DNA of 64,000 nucleotides from DASVEE01 sp036380735 (GCA_036380735.1 DASVEE010000067.1:124001-188000); one strand, 5' to 3'. Shown: positions 16,982-25,994, counted from the first letter of the stretch. Made by a program: numbers and translations. Notes: generated from the sequence alone by a model not told the origin.

Positions 16982-18067
16982 ATGCTCCTCGCCTCCATTC
17001 TCCTTGCCCTGACGATCGCCGAAGTCCCGTCACCTGCACCGGCCGGTGCGGCCGAGCCGCATCTCCACTCACGGAACGGACAGCTCATCCTGAGCTGGCT
17101 GGAGCCGGGAGTGCTGAAGTTCTCGACGTTCACGAACGGCAAGTGGAGCGCGCCGCGTGTGGTCGTGCAGCGCGAAGACCTGCTGGTCAACTGGGCCGAT
17201 TTCCCCTCCGTCGTCAGCGACGGCAAGGGGACGCTGTTCGCGCAGTGGCTGCAGGTCGACGGCGCGCACGACCACGCGTACGACGCGTACATCGCTTCGT
17301 CCACCGACGGCGGGAAGACGTGGCGTCCGGCGAAGAAGCTGGAGCACGCGCCGAAGCCGGGAGAGCGCGGCTTCGTGTCGCTCGTCCCCGCGGCGTCGGG
17401 TGTTGCGGCGGTGTGGCTCAGCGACGGCGCGCTGCAGGGCGCGACGATCGACGCGAAGCTCGCCATCTCGGACACCACACGCATCGACAGTCGCATCTGC
17501 GAATGCTGCGCGACCGGCGCGGCGCGCACGGCGAACGGCGTCGTCGCCGTCTATCGCGACCGCTCCGAGGCGGAGGTGCGCGACATCTCCGTCGTGCGGC
17601 GCGTGAACGGCAAATGGACGGCGCCCGCGAGCCTACACGCCGACGGCTGGAAGATCGAAGGCTGCCCGGTCAACGGCCCGCAGATCGACGCGAACGGCCG
17701 CCGCGCCGTCGTCGCCTGGTACAGCGAAGGAGGCGGCTCGAAGCGCGTGCACGTCGCGTTCTCCAGGGACTCGGGCGCGACGTTCGCGAAGGCGCTGCGC
17801 ATCGACGGCGGCAAGCCGACCGGCCGCGTCGACGTCCTGCTCACGCGCGACGGAGCCCTCGTCACCTGGATCGACGACGCCAGCATCGTCGTGCGCCACG
17901 TCCGCGAAGACGGCCGCATGAGCGACATCACGCGCGTGGCCGCGTCGAGCGCGGCAAGGTCCGCCGGGTTCCCCCGCGCGGCGATGCTGGGCGACGCGGC
18001 GTATGTGGCGTGGACGGAACCGTCCACGCCCAAACGGATCCGCGTGGCGCGCGTGGATGTGAAGTAA
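16982..18067 (+). CDS. Exported BNR/Asp-box repeat (sialidase-like) protein
   Basis: This is a 361-residue secreted or periplasmic beta-propeller. The N-terminus MLLASILLALTIAEVPS is a signal peptide. Asp-boxes are visible as SSTDGGKTW and SRDSGATF. A Cys cluster RICECC lies near residue 165. Such sequences are often annotated as exo-alpha-sialidase, but the catalytic Arg triad and FRIP motif of true sialidases are not evident, so I call only the fold. Confidence 0.75.
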   Translation: MLLASILLALTIAEVPSPAPAGAAEPHLHSRNGQLILSWLEPGVLKFSTFTNGKWSAPRVVVQREDLLVNWADFPSVVSDGKGTLFAQWLQVDGAHDHAYDAYIASSTDGGKTWRPAKKLEHAPKPGERGFVSLVPAASGVAAVWLSDGALQGATIDAKLAISDTTRIDSRICECCATGAARTANGVVAVYRDRSEAEVRDISVVRRVNGKWTAPASLHADGWKIEGCPVNGPQIDANGRRAVVAWYSEGGGSKRVHVAFSRDSGATFAKALRIDGGKPTGRVDVLLTRDGALVTWIDDASIVVRHVREDGRMSDITRVAASSAARSAGFPRAAMLGDAAYVAWTEPSTPKRIRVARVDVK

Positions 18068-18150
18068 GACGAATGGGACGAACAGGACCTATGGGGCTGC
18101 ACTGATTGGCTCAGTGCTGCTTTGTCCCATTGGTCCCATTCGTCCCATCG
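18068..18150. repeat. Family A inverted repeat (copy 6)
   Basis: GACGAATGGGACGAACAGG on the left, then a 37-bp centre, then TTTGTCCCATTGGTCCC and TTCGTCCCATCG on the right. It begins directly at the BNR stop codon. Confidence 0.85.
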
Positions 18151-18152
18151 CT

Positions 18153-18333
18153 ACTTGATGCTTCACGTTCGCCGGCGTTTTCGCCACTTCCGACACGTAG
18201 CCGATCGCGCCGCGGTCGGCGGACACTGCGTCAGCTCGTCGGCGGGATTCGCCGCGTTGACGATGACCTTGAAGCCGGCCGCATCGGCGGTGAGTGCGAC
18301 AAAGAGGAGGAGCATCGCAATGAGTCGTTTCAT
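18153..18333 (-). pseudogene. PstS-like substrate-binding protein, internally deleted remnant
   Basis: The frame begins with a good signal peptide (MKRLIAMLLLFVALTADAAG) after AAGGAGGA and continues FKVIVNAANPADEL, the typical start of small phosphate-type ABC substrate-binding proteins. It then jumps to the far C-terminus in another frame: read in that frame, DRGAIGYVS and TPANVK are the usual end of the same family. The middle, normally about 80-100 codons or more, is missing. It lies next to a TonB-receptor remnant damaged in the same way. Confidence 0.7.
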
Positions 18334-18344
18334 CGGAATCCTCC

Positions 18345-18615
18345 TTAGAACCGCCACGTCGCGCCGAGGATGAGCTGGCGGCCGGGCAGGTGCACGGCGG
18401 ACGTCGTTCCCGGGTAGACGAAGTAGCCGTAGGCCTCGTCGGTGATGTTTTCGAGCGCGGCGGTGAACTGCGTCATCTTGTACGTGTGAGCGCGGTGAAG
18501 GTGCGCCACGTCGCGTTGCATCCTGCCCGAGCTCACGGACGGTGGGATCGGCAGCGAATGCCGCGGTGGTGGTGAGGATGGCGAGGGCGATCGCCAGAGA
18601 CAGCCTTGGACGCAT
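18345..18615 (-). pseudogene. TonB-dependent receptor, internally deleted remnant
   Basis: The first 36 codons encode a signal peptide (MRPRLSLAIALAILTTTAAFA) and ADPTVRELG. The last about 45 codons, in a different frame, read FTAALENITDEAYG, then PGRQLILGATWRF and stop, the canonical last beta-strands of a TonB-dependent receptor with terminal Phe. The plug and nearly all of the barrel (usually more than 500 codons) are absent. The two ends are joined with a frame change. It is upstream of, and probably was co-transcribed with, the PstS-like remnant. Confidence 0.75.
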
Positions 18616-18766
18616 GGTGCTTGGAGTTTCCTCTCTCTCTCGATTTGGGCCGCCGGACCGAGGCAGCCTGCCATTCCAAAAGCGAGCGGTGTGCTGGACG
18701 CGGCCATGCGTAAATTCAATGATTTAGCGTGATTGCGCGTGGCCGTGTCTGAGATCCGGTCCGGGA

Positions 18767-18824
18767 TTGGGACAACGATGGGACCGACGGGGCGACCAGG
18801 ACGAATAGGACTGATGGGACAGGA
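18767..18824. repeat. Family A element, single arm (copy 7)
   Basis: Only the purine-rich arm is present (GGGACAACGATGGGACC through AGGACTGATGGGACAGG), with no complementary arm. The region 18616-18876 otherwise contains a CTCTCTCTCTC run and no gene. Confidence 0.75.
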
Positions 18825-18876
18825 GATTGGCGCTGCCGCACTTGCCCATGTCCGTAAGTAAAACGATAATCGTGCG

Positions 18877-19569
18877 GTGCGATCCGCTGCCTTGCTTCTT
18901 CTGCTCATGCTGACCACCGCGGCCGCTCCGGCGCCGGATGCCGGCACCATCGTGCAGCGCCACCTCGACGCGATCGGCGGCGTGGAGCGGTGGCGGAAGG
19001 TGGAGTCGCTGATGGTGCGTGGCACCAACGATTACGCCGCGTTCGTCTGGCTGTGGAAGAGTCCCAACCGGTTTCGCACGGACGAGCGCGACCACCTCAA
19101 CAGCGGGAAGACGCTGACGATCTCGTTCGACGGCCGCACTGCCTGGACGTCGAATCCGTTCAAAGGCTCGCCCGACCCACGGAAGATCACGCCGGCCGAG
19201 CACCGCCGCTGGGAAACCGGACTGGCCATCCGCAGCGACCTGCTCGACATGCCGCCGAAGGGCTCCAGCGTGACGCTGGCCGGCGAGGAATCGGTGCAGG
19301 GGCGGCGGGCGTACAAACTGACGCTGACGCGCGAGGGACGCGACCCGGTGCAGCTCTGGGTCGACGCGGAGTCGTACCTGATTCTGCAGCGTGCGCGCAC
19401 CGTCGTCTCGCCGTGGGGGAGTCAGGAACTGGCGGTCACGCCGATCGGCGATTACCGCATGGTGCGCGGTGTTCGGGTTCCGCACAACTTCGGCGGCACG
19501 ACCTGCATCGTGGAGGTCGATCCTGAGCTCGACGATGCCGCGTTCCGCCCGTCCCAACCGCTGCCCTGA
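18877..19569 (+). CDS. LolA-like exported protein
   Basis: This 230-residue protein with a GTG start has a signal sequence (MRSAALLLLLMLTTAAAPA). The mature part begins IVQRHLDAIGGVERWRKV and continues through strands such as RAYKLTLTREG and VQLWVDAESYL, the pattern of the LolA/LolB outer-membrane-lipoprotein-sorting fold (a half-open beta barrel that holds lipids). Many such proteins occur outside the Lol system, and the role here is unknown. The large CarboxypepD_reg gene starts 1 bp after its stop, so the two are co-transcribed. Confidence 0.7.
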   Translation: MRSAALLLLLMLTTAAAPAPDAGTIVQRHLDAIGGVERWRKVESLMVRGTNDYAAFVWLWKSPNRFRTDERDHLNSGKTLTISFDGRTAWTSNPFKGSPDPRKITPAEHRRWETGLAIRSDLLDMPPKGSSVTLAGEESVQGRRAYKLTLTREGRDPVQLWVDAESYLILQRARTVVSPWGSQELAVTPIGDYRMVRGVRVPHNFGGTTCIVEVDPELDDAAFRPSQPLP

Positions 19570-19570
19570 C

Positions 19571-22500
19571 ATGTTGCGCGCCCTCGCCCTCTTCGCGACG
19601 TTCCTGCTGGCCGGTGCCGCGCCGGCAGCGGAGCTCGAAGTGTCGGGCCGCGTCCTCGGCGCCGGGGGGAAGCCGGCCGCTCATGCCGCCGTCGAGCTGC
19701 TCGCCGATGGCGTACCCGAACCGCTTGCGCGCGCCGTGACTCGCGCCGATGGCCGTTTCCAGCTCGCCGCACCGGGTGCCGGAATGTACCGCGTGGTGGT
19801 TCGCGCGAACGGCACCGTGCCGATGGAGGCGAGGCTGTTCCCTCTCCTGGCTCCTGCCGACCTTCCACTGCTGCGGCTGACGGCGGACGAGCCGCTGCGC
19901 GTGCAGGTTCGCGGCGGCGATGCGCCCCTCGGAGGTGTGCGCCTCGTCGCGCGTCCGCTGCAACGCAGCGCAGACAAAGGCTGGGGCGTCGCGACGCGCA
20001 CGGCGATCACCGACGACCGTGGCGCAGCATCGCTGCCGCGGGGAGTGGGGGAGTCTCTCGAGGTCACGACGATCGGCCGTGACTTTGTCGACGTTCGCAC
20101 GACTCGAGAGCGGACGCTCGACGTCCGTCGTGAGCCACGCTGTGCCCGGCCGGTCATCGTGCGCGCGCCGGACGGCTCCGCGGCCGCGGGCGTGACGCTG
20201 TCGGTTGCGTCGTTCCCGATCGGGAAGACGGACGCCGAGGGAGGCTTCGTCGTCGGGGCGCCGTGTCATGGCGAGCTGCGGCTCGCGGCGGGCGCGGATG
20301 ACGGGCATCGCGCGGAGGGGCGCCTCCTGCCGGCGGCCGAGCCGCTGCCGCTCCAGATCACACTCCAGCCGCCGGAGGTACACAGCGGGCGTGTGCTCGA
20401 CGCGGAGACCCGCGAGCCGATCGCCGGTGCGTTCGTCTGGACGGACGACGACGCGGCGGCGTTCGTGCGCACCGACGAAAAGGGCGCCTGGCGGCTGACG
20501 CCGCGCGCGCCGGGCGGCACGGCACGCTTCCACGCCGCCGCGACGGCGCATCTTCCTTCCTCCACCGGGCCGGTGTTCGCGCTCGCGCCGACGTCCGCGC
20601 TGCAGGGGCAAGTCGTCGATGACGAAGGGCGCGCCGTCGCGGATGCCGATGTCCGTGTCGAAGAGCACGCGCCCGACGCCGCGATCCGCTTCCGCCGGGC
20701 CGACGGCCCGGCGCTGCGGACGACGAGCCGTGCAAGTGGTGCGTTCCATGTCGACGTGCTGCCGCGGCGCGCGTACGTCGTACGCGCCCGGCGCGCCGGC
20801 TACGCGCCCGCGTCGATCGTGGTGGAGAAGCTGTTGCCCGGCGCGTCGAAGCGCGGTCTTCGCGTCGTGCTTTCCCGCGGACAGAGTGCCGCCGGGGAGG
20901 TCGTCGAGAAAGAGACTTCCGCGCCCATCGCCGGCGCGGAGCTGCGGCTCGTCACAGCCACCCGTGCGGCCCTTCCGCGTTGGGCGCGCGGCGATGACGA
21001 CGAGGCCGAAGCGCACGAGTTCGTGGCGGTCACCGGCGCCGACGGCAGCTACCGTTTCGACCATTTGCCACCGGGCCGGTTCGACCTGGCCGTGATGGCC
21101 GACGGCTACGCGCCTCAACGGGTACCGGGACTGACGGTGACGGCGGAGCAGGCGGCGACGTTCGGTACGGTTTTGCTCGAGCGCGGCGCAATCGTCGAGG
21201 GAACCGTCGTCGATGCCGACGACCGGCCGCTGAACGGTGCGACCGTGCTGGTGCACCCGCCGGTCGCCGCGGGTGTTCGTGGCGATGCCGTGTTGCGCGC
21301 CGCCGCCGACGCGGAGGAGACGCGGCGGGGCGTGAGCGGCAGTGACGGCAGCTTCCTCGTGCGCGGGCTCACACCGGGTGCGACCGCCGACATCACCGTT
21401 CGGCGCGACGGCTACGTGACGCAGACGCGGTCGCGCGTGGAGATGCCTCCGCTGGAGCCGCTCCGGATCGTGCTGGAGCCGTCCGCGCGCATCAGCGGAA
21501 GGGTCGTCGACGATCGCGGCGACGTCATTGCCGGTGCCGTCGTGACGGCGAAGCCGGCGGAAAGCGCGCTGCCGGTCGGGCTCGACGGCCGCCTCGTCGA
21601 AAGCGACGCCGCTGGTGTCTTCGTGCTGGCCGATCTGCCGAAGAGTGCGGTGGCGCTCTCCGCCGTTGCGCGCGGCTTCCTCTCCGCCGAGCCGCTCGTG
21701 CTCGACCTCGGCGTACGCACCAATGTCGAAGACGTCGAGCTGACGCTCCGGCGCGGCGCGACGGTCGAAGGAGTCGTGCTGACCCCTGGCGGACAGCCGG
21801 CGGCCGCCGCGCGCGTCGCACTCCGCGGCATGCTGACGCCGGAGCGGATGCTCGAGCGTGAGGTGGCCGGCGCGACGCGCACGGACGGCGAAGGACGGTA
21901 TCGTCTGGAAGGAGTGCCGTCCGGGCCGCAGAGCCTCGCCGCGTCGCAGGAAGGCTACCAGAGCGCGATCCGGGAGCTCACCGTCCAGCCGGGACAGAAC
22001 CAGCTCGACTTCCGGCTCGGCGAAGGCTTCGCCATCGGTGGCCGTGTCACGGATAGCGGCGGCGCGCCCCTCGGCGGCGTGGCCGTGTCGCTTCTGACCA
22101 GCGGTCCGGGCGCCACACAGAACGAGACGAGCGCCGGCGACGGCAGCTTCCGATTCTCCGGCGTCGCGCCAGGCCGCTTCATCGTCTCCGCGCAGAAACA
22201 GGGCTACGCAACGGCGCGGCAGGAACTGCAGCTCGTCGACCGCGCCATCGAGGATCTCGACCTGCAACTGCGCCAGGGGGGCGGTGTCATCGCCGGGCAG
22301 ATTCTCGGTCTCACCGCGCGCGATCTTCCCCAGCTGCAGATCACCGCGATGAAGCGACCGCTCGCCGGCATGGATGGGCTGCGCGACGGCCGCGCGAACG
22401 AGCAGTTCGCGTACCGGATCGAAGGCGTCTTTCCGGGCGAGTGGAGCGTCACCGCGCGGCTGCCGAGCGGCCGCGAGACCCGCCGTGACGTGACGATCGC

Positions 22501-23056
22501 CGCCGGTGCCGCCGACGTGCAGGTCGATCTGGAGTTCGAGCCGGGAGTCACCCTCAGCGGACGTGTGCAGCGCCGCGGCCAGCCGGTGAGCGCCGCGACG
22601 GTCGAGGCGCGCGGTGCCGCCGGGACGTCGAGCGGCTCCGCCACGACCGACGGGAACGGCAGCTTCCGCATCGAAGGACTGCAACCCGACACCCACAGCG
22701 TGATCGTGACGGTGTTGCGGTCCGGCCTCCGCCACGAGCGAACCGTGACGCTCACGTCGGATCAGAGCATCGACATCGACGTGCCGGTCGCACGGCTGAG
22801 CGGCTACGTCGTGGATGCTGCGACAGGCGCGCCGGTCACGGGTGCGATCGTGCTCGCGCTGCTCGAAGGAGCGTCCGGTGCGTTTCCGCCGCGGGCGACC
22901 ACCGACGACGCGGGTGCGTTCACCCTCGACGGCGTCGGCCGTGGCCGGTTCCGCGTCACCGTCAGCAAGGACGGCTACGCCCTTACCGAGCAGCTCGTGG
23001 ACGTACCCGCGGATGACAGCACGATCGGCGACCTGCGGCTGGTCCTGCGTCGGTAG
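19571..23056 (+). CDS. Large exported protein with about a dozen CarboxypepD_reg-like domains
   Basis: The 1161-residue protein has a signal peptide (MLRALALFATFLLAGAAPA) and is built almost entirely of beta-sandwich units with the CarboxypepD_reg pattern: 'v.G.V.d..g.plagA.V' followed by 'T.adG.F.l.gl.pG'. Recognisable units begin at GRVLGAGGKPAAHAAV, GQVVDDEGRAVADADV, GTVVDADDRPLNGATV, GRVVDDRGDVIAGAVV, GGRVTDSGGAPLGGVAV and GYVVDAATGAPVTGAIV, among others. No enzymatic domain, no TonB barrel and no membrane anchor is visible. It is likely periplasmic or on the cell surface. A second, shorter protein of this type lies at 34216-36327. Confidence 0.8.
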   Translation: MLRALALFATFLLAGAAPAAELEVSGRVLGAGGKPAAHAAVELLADGVPEPLARAVTRADGRFQLAAPGAGMYRVVVRANGTVPMEARLFPLLAPADLPLLRLTADEPLRVQVRGGDAPLGGVRLVARPLQRSADKGWGVATRTAITDDRGAASLPRGVGESLEVTTIGRDFVDVRTTRERTLDVRREPRCARPVIVRAPDGSAAAGVTLSVASFPIGKTDAEGGFVVGAPCHGELRLAAGADDGHRAEGRLLPAAEPLPLQITLQPPEVHSGRVLDAETREPIAGAFVWTDDDAAAFVRTDEKGAWRLTPRAPGGTARFHAAATAHLPSSTGPVFALAPTSALQGQVVDDEGRAVADADVRVEEHAPDAAIRFRRADGPALRTTSRASGAFHVDVLPRRAYVVRARRAGYAPASIVVEKLLPGASKRGLRVVLSRGQSAAGEVVEKETSAPIAGAELRLVTATRAALPRWARGDDDEAEAHEFVAVTGADGSYRFDHLPPGRFDLAVMADGYAPQRVPGLTVTAEQAATFGTVLLERGAIVEGTVVDADDRPLNGATVLVHPPVAAGVRGDAVLRAAADAEETRRGVSGSDGSFLVRGLTPGATADITVRRDGYVTQTRSRVEMPPLEPLRIVLEPSARISGRVVDDRGDVIAGAVVTAKPAESALPVGLDGRLVESDAAGVFVLADLPKSAVALSAVARGFLSAEPLVLDLGVRTNVEDVELTLRRGATVEGVVLTPGGQPAAAARVALRGMLTPERMLEREVAGATRTDGEGRYRLEGVPSGPQSLAASQEGYQSAIRELTVQPGQNQLDFRLGEGFAIGGRVTDSGGAPLGGVAVSLLTSGPGATQNETSAGDGSFRFSGVAPGRFIVSAQKQGYATARQELQLVDRAIEDLDLQLRQGGGVIAGQILGLTARDLPQLQITAMKRPLAGMDGLRDGRANEQFAYRIEGVFPGEWSVTARLPSGRETRRDVTIAAGAADVQVDLEFEPGVTLSGRVQRRGQPVSAATVEARGAAGTSSGSATTDGNGSFRIEGLQPDTHSVIVTVLRSGLRHERTVTLTSDQSIDIDVPVARLSGYVVDAATGAPVTGAIVLALLEGASGAFPPRATTDDAGAFTLDGVGRGRFRVTVSKDGYALTEQLVDVPADDSTIGDLRLVLRR

Positions 23057-23061
23057 GGCGC

Positions 23062-23195
23062 ATTGGGACCGATGGGACGAATAGGACGAATGGGACGAAT
23101 GGGACCTATAGGACGAATAGGACCTAGGACGACTGACGATCCCGTAGGTCGTTGGCGCCGTCCTATCAGTCCTCCTCAGTCCTATCAGTCCCATT
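23062..23195. repeat. Family A inverted repeat (copy 8, longest)
   Basis: About eight left-arm words (GATGGGAC, GAATAGGAC, GAATGGGAC repeated, CTATAGGAC), a centre that itself contains CCTAGGACGACTG, then GTCCTATCAGTCC words. It sits between the convergent ends of the CarboxypepD_reg gene and the thioredoxin-like gene. Confidence 0.9.
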
Positions 23196-23202
23196 GCACC
23201 TG

Positions 23203-23838
23203 CTACTTGCAGGCGGTGGCCGCGGCGCGCACGCGCTCCACGAACTGCCGGTCGTTCTTCTCCCAGGTGACGGCGGCGTGCGTCATCAGGATGCGGCCGG
23301 TGACGTCCGACACGACCACGACCGGTGTGTGCGTCACACCGATCGCCTCCAGCTTGCGCCGGAACTGCGGCACGACGGTCAGCGGAAACGCCACACGCAG
23401 CGCGTCGACCGCCTTTTGCGCCTCGGTGCCGTCGACCTCCGTGTAGCCGCGCACGGTGACTGTCGAGGGCAGCGTGTGCAGAGCCTCGTTCCAGACGGTC
23501 ACCGTCTCCGCCAGGCACGATCCGCAGTCACGATCGACGGAGAAGTAGATCGAGACGTCCAGCGGACGCGCCGTCGCCGTGCCGCTGCCGAACGGCTGGC
23601 ACTGACCCAGTAGCGCGGCCTGATACGCGTTGCGGTCCGTCTGCATGCGGAGGTTCTTCACGTCCACCGACAGCGTCTGGGCGGCGGCGACACGCTTCTT
23701 CAGCGCGCGGTTCTGGCGCAGCAGCACGACTTCACTGCCGATCACCGCGACGACGAGGGCGGCGACGATCCACTTCGTGAAATCGCGGTTCGCCGGTGTG
23801 GAGACGGGAGTCACTTCACTGCTGATTTGTTCGCTCAA
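23203..23838 (-). CDS. Membrane-anchored thioredoxin-like protein
   Basis: This protein of about 211 residues has one N-terminal transmembrane helix (WIVAALVVAVIGSEVVLL), a short coiled segment, and a C-terminal thioredoxin-like domain with a CGSC motif in DRDCGSCLAE at about residue 105. VTHTPVVVVSDVTG supplies the cis-Pro (TPVVV). The topology places the domain in the periplasm. The start is uncertain: TTG 23838 overlaps the propeller gene by 23 bp, while GTG 23814 would not overlap. It is the last gene of an operon with the propeller lipoprotein and the small Cys-rich peptide, which makes that peptide a plausible disulfide substrate. Confidence 0.75.
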   Translation of the reverse strand: MSEQISSEVTPVSTPANRDFTKWIVAALVVAVIGSEVVLLRQNRALKKRVAAAQTLSVDVKNLRMQTDRNAYQAALLGQCQPFGSGTATARPLDVSIYFSVDRDCGSCLAETVTVWNEALHTLPSTVTVRGYTEVDGTEAQKAVDALRVAFPLTVVPQFRRKLEAIGVTHTPVVVVSDVTGRILMTHAAVTWEKNDRQFVERVRAAATACK

Positions 23839-24787
23839 TTTTCGCCTTCGTCAGTGTTTTTCCGTCGGAGTAGAAGAAATGCCCGTCGCGGTCGAAGCGC
23901 ATCATCGTCGTGTTGAAGACCGGCAGCGTGAACGCCTTCTGCAGCAGGCGGCCGTCCGGTGCGAACTTGTACACGTCGTTCCCGCGCTTCCAGTTCTCGG
24001 GGTTGCTGTAGACCACGTAGAGATTGCCGTCGCGGTCGACCGCGCAGGCGCGGTGAACGACGATTTCCGGGAGGACACGCCCCTTCGCGTCCTTGCGGAA
24101 GGGCCAGCGGTCGTCGAGCTCGCGGTTCGTCTCGAGCAGCACTTTGCCGTCCCAGCCGACTTTCTCGATGCGGTTCTGCACCACGTAAACGAGCCAGAAG
24201 CCGTCCGGCGCCGTGCAGACGGTATTGAGCGACGCGAGGTGCTCGACTCCTTCCGCCGATGCCGTGGCGGCACGCAACTCGCCGCGCGGCTTCCAGTTCC
24301 GGTCATAGGCGTAGACGAACGCACCGCCGTTCGACGCGAAGCGCCGCGTCACATAGAAGTTCTGGTTCGCGAAATAGAGCTCGCCCGGCCGCGCGACCGC
24401 CGGCAGCTCGATCGGCGGAAAGACTTCGCCGGAGGTCCCGAGGACTTCGATGCGTCCGTTCCCCTCATTCGCGAAGTACAGGCGGCCGTCGACGTGCGCG
24501 AAGCGGCGGCTCTTGCTCAGCGCTCCTGCTTCCTGTCCGGGACGTCCGAGCTCGCCGAGCCGTGCACCGGTGGAGGAGAGCTTCGTCACTTTCTGCTCCT
24601 CGAAATCGAGCGCGTAGATGTTGCCACCCGAGTCGAAGTCGATCCAGATCGTCTCCGGCGGCGTCGCCACCTTCCATACCTCGCGGACCGTCTCCGCCGG
24701 AGACGGATTGCCCGATGCCTGCTGGCAGGCGAGAGGGAGAGCCAGTACCAGAGCCGTGAGAACGTGCAAAGACAGGAGGCGGATCAT
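23816..24787 (-). CDS. Six-bladed beta-propeller lipoprotein
   Basis: The 323-residue lipoprotein has a signal and lipobox in VLALPLACQQASG. The mature part shows repeated propeller strands (WIDFDSGGNIYALDFEEQ, DGRLYFANEGNGRIEV, CAVDRDGNLYVVYS, RFDRDGHFFYS) like the NHL/6-bladed (DUF5128-like) propellers of Bacteroidetes. I start at ATG 24787; codons further upstream would spoil the leader. It lies 93 bp downstream of the small Cys-rich peptide gene and overlaps or abuts the thioredoxin-like gene. Confidence 0.75.
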   Translation of the reverse strand: MIRLLSLHVLTALVLALPLACQQASGNPSPAETVREVWKVATPPETIWIDFDSGGNIYALDFEEQKVTKLSSTGARLGELGRPGQEAGALSKSRRFAHVDGRLYFANEGNGRIEVLGTSGEVFPPIELPAVARPGELYFANQNFYVTRRFASNGGAFVYAYDRNWKPRGELRAATASAEGVEHLASLNTVCTAPDGFWLVYVVQNRIEKVGWDGKVLLETNRELDDRWPFRKDAKGRVLPEIVVHRACAVDRDGNLYVVYSNPENWKRGNDVYKFAPDGRLLQKAFTLPVFNTTMMRFDRDGHFFYSDGKTLTKAKIERTNQQ

Positions 24788-24880
24788 GTCGTGAGCTCCC
24801 TCGCGTCCGCGGCAGAACGGAGGCGCGGGCTGCGCGCAAGCTCCGTTCTGCCGCCTCATTCATTCCACTGAGACGTCGCC

Positions 24881-25099
24881 TCAGCAGTTGCTGCCGTAGG
24901 TGGCCTTCATACAACCGCACCACATGCCTTCGCAGTATTCGGCGCTGTGGGTCGTCTTGCAGTTGGTCCACATGTCGTAGCACGGAAGGGCCGCGGCTTC
25001 TTCAGTGGCCACTTCGGTCGCGACGGAGGCGCTCACGTTGAGCGCGAGGACGGAGAGGAGCAGGACGACGAGGATGAGGACGCGAGACGTTTTGGACAC
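24881..25099 (-). CDS. Small secreted Cys-rich peptide, NVEALA-like
   Basis: The 72-residue precursor has a signal helix (VLILVVLLLSVLALNVSA) and a mature part of about 45 residues with six cysteines: C-x6-C, then C-x4-C-G-C, and a terminal C. The NVSASV segment at the end of the hydrophobic stretch resembles the NVEALA motif of small Bacteroidetes peptides, which are likewise encoded next to six-bladed propeller proteins. It is the first gene of the operon with the propeller and thioredoxin-like genes. The family assignment is tentative; the peptide's function is unknown. Confidence 0.65.
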   Translation of the reverse strand: MSKTSRVLILVVLLLSVLALNVSASVATEVATEEAAALPCYDMWTNCKTTHSAEYCEGMWCGCMKATYGSNC

Positions 25100-25544
25100 G
25101 ATTTCTTTCCCCGATTTTCAGTTGAAGGTCGTGAGTGCAGTGGACATGCGACGCTGGGTTCCTCGTCCCGCTTCGGCACGAGGCGGTGCGCGTGTGGAAG
25201 ACATCGAGGCGGACGTCACCGTGTACCTCCGGTCATAAAGAGTGACGGCAGTATATCAATACTGTTTGCAACAGCGACACCGATAAGTCACTGACTGCTT
25301 TCCTTGCACCCGGCGGAGAGCGCCAGCTTTTTTGACACGCCGCGCACGCGCTGAATCAGCGCAACCACCACCACATCAACAACTTACCTCCTCCTGCCAC
25401 CTCGGCCGGCCGCTTGCGATTTGTGTCCGGCGAAAGGAGGTGGTGCCGAAGAGAGCGATGACGTGAACGGAAAGAAAAGACAGGACATGTGGAACAGCCA
25501 AATCCCCGGTCAACACCAAATTCGAAAAAAGGAGAAATGACCCC
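25100..25544. promoter_or_regulatory. 445-bp divergent intergenic region with a dyad at 25249-25264
   Basis: There is no convincing gene here. It must hold the promoters of the Cys-rich peptide operon (minus) and of the ComEA-like gene (plus). The perfect dyad CAGTAT-ATCA-ATACTG at 25249-25264 stands in an AT-rich patch about 150 bp upstream of the peptide gene and could be an operator. A TTGACA at 25332 has no convincing -10 partner. AAGGAGAA precedes the ComEA-like gene. Confidence 0.4.
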
Positions 25545-25913
25545 ATGCGGAAATCCCTGCAGCTTCTCGCGATCGCAACGCTCCTCCTCACCCTCGGTGC
25601 CACGACCGTCCTCGCGGACGACGCGGCGCCCTCCACTCGCGGTGTCGTGAACCTCAACACGGCCGATGCCGCACAGCTCCAGTTCCTCCCCCGCGTCGGC
25701 GAAAAAGCCGCGCTGCGCATCCTCGAGTACCGCAAGCAGCACGGCTCCTTCAAGAAGGCGACGGACCTGATGCAGGTCAAGGGCTTCGGCCAGAAGACCT
25801 TCGATCTCGTCGCCCCCTACATCGCCGTCGACGGCAAGACCACGCTCACGGAAAAGATCCGCACTCCGCGCAAGGCGCGCGCGCAGAAACCCACCTCCAC
25901 GGCGTCGAACTAA
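25545..25913 (+). CDS. ComEA-like helix-hairpin-helix protein
   Basis: This 122-residue exported protein (signal MRKSLQLLAIATLLLTLGATTVLA) has a single ComEA-type helix-hairpin-helix unit: VNLNTADAAQLQFLPRVGE and FKKATDLMQVKGFGQKTF. ComEA proteins bind double-stranded DNA in the periplasm during natural transformation. The basic tail (RTPRKARAQK) is consistent with DNA binding. Followed, after a family B repeat, by a GspH/FimT pseudopilin gene, so the pair may belong to a DNA-uptake pilus system. Confidence 0.85.
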   Translation: MRKSLQLLAIATLLLTLGATTVLADDAAPSTRGVVNLNTADAAQLQFLPRVGEKAALRILEYRKQHGSFKKATDLMQVKGFGQKTFDLVAPYIAVDGKTTLTEKIRTPRKARAQKPTSTASN

Positions 25914-25994
25914 GCGGCGCTTCCTACCTCTAGTCCTACCCGGGACCGCCGCACGCGCCGCGGCGGTCCCGACCTTCCCTCCGCACCTTTAGTC

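Noticed and set aside
16982..18067. True sialidase
   Set aside because: Asp-boxes are present, but the FRIP motif and Arg triad are not evident.
19436..23518. A 1360-codon open frame antisense to the large CarboxypepD_reg gene
   Set aside because: High GC makes antisense frames long. Its product is Arg/Gly/His-rich with no domain, while the plus frame has a signal peptide and repeated domains.
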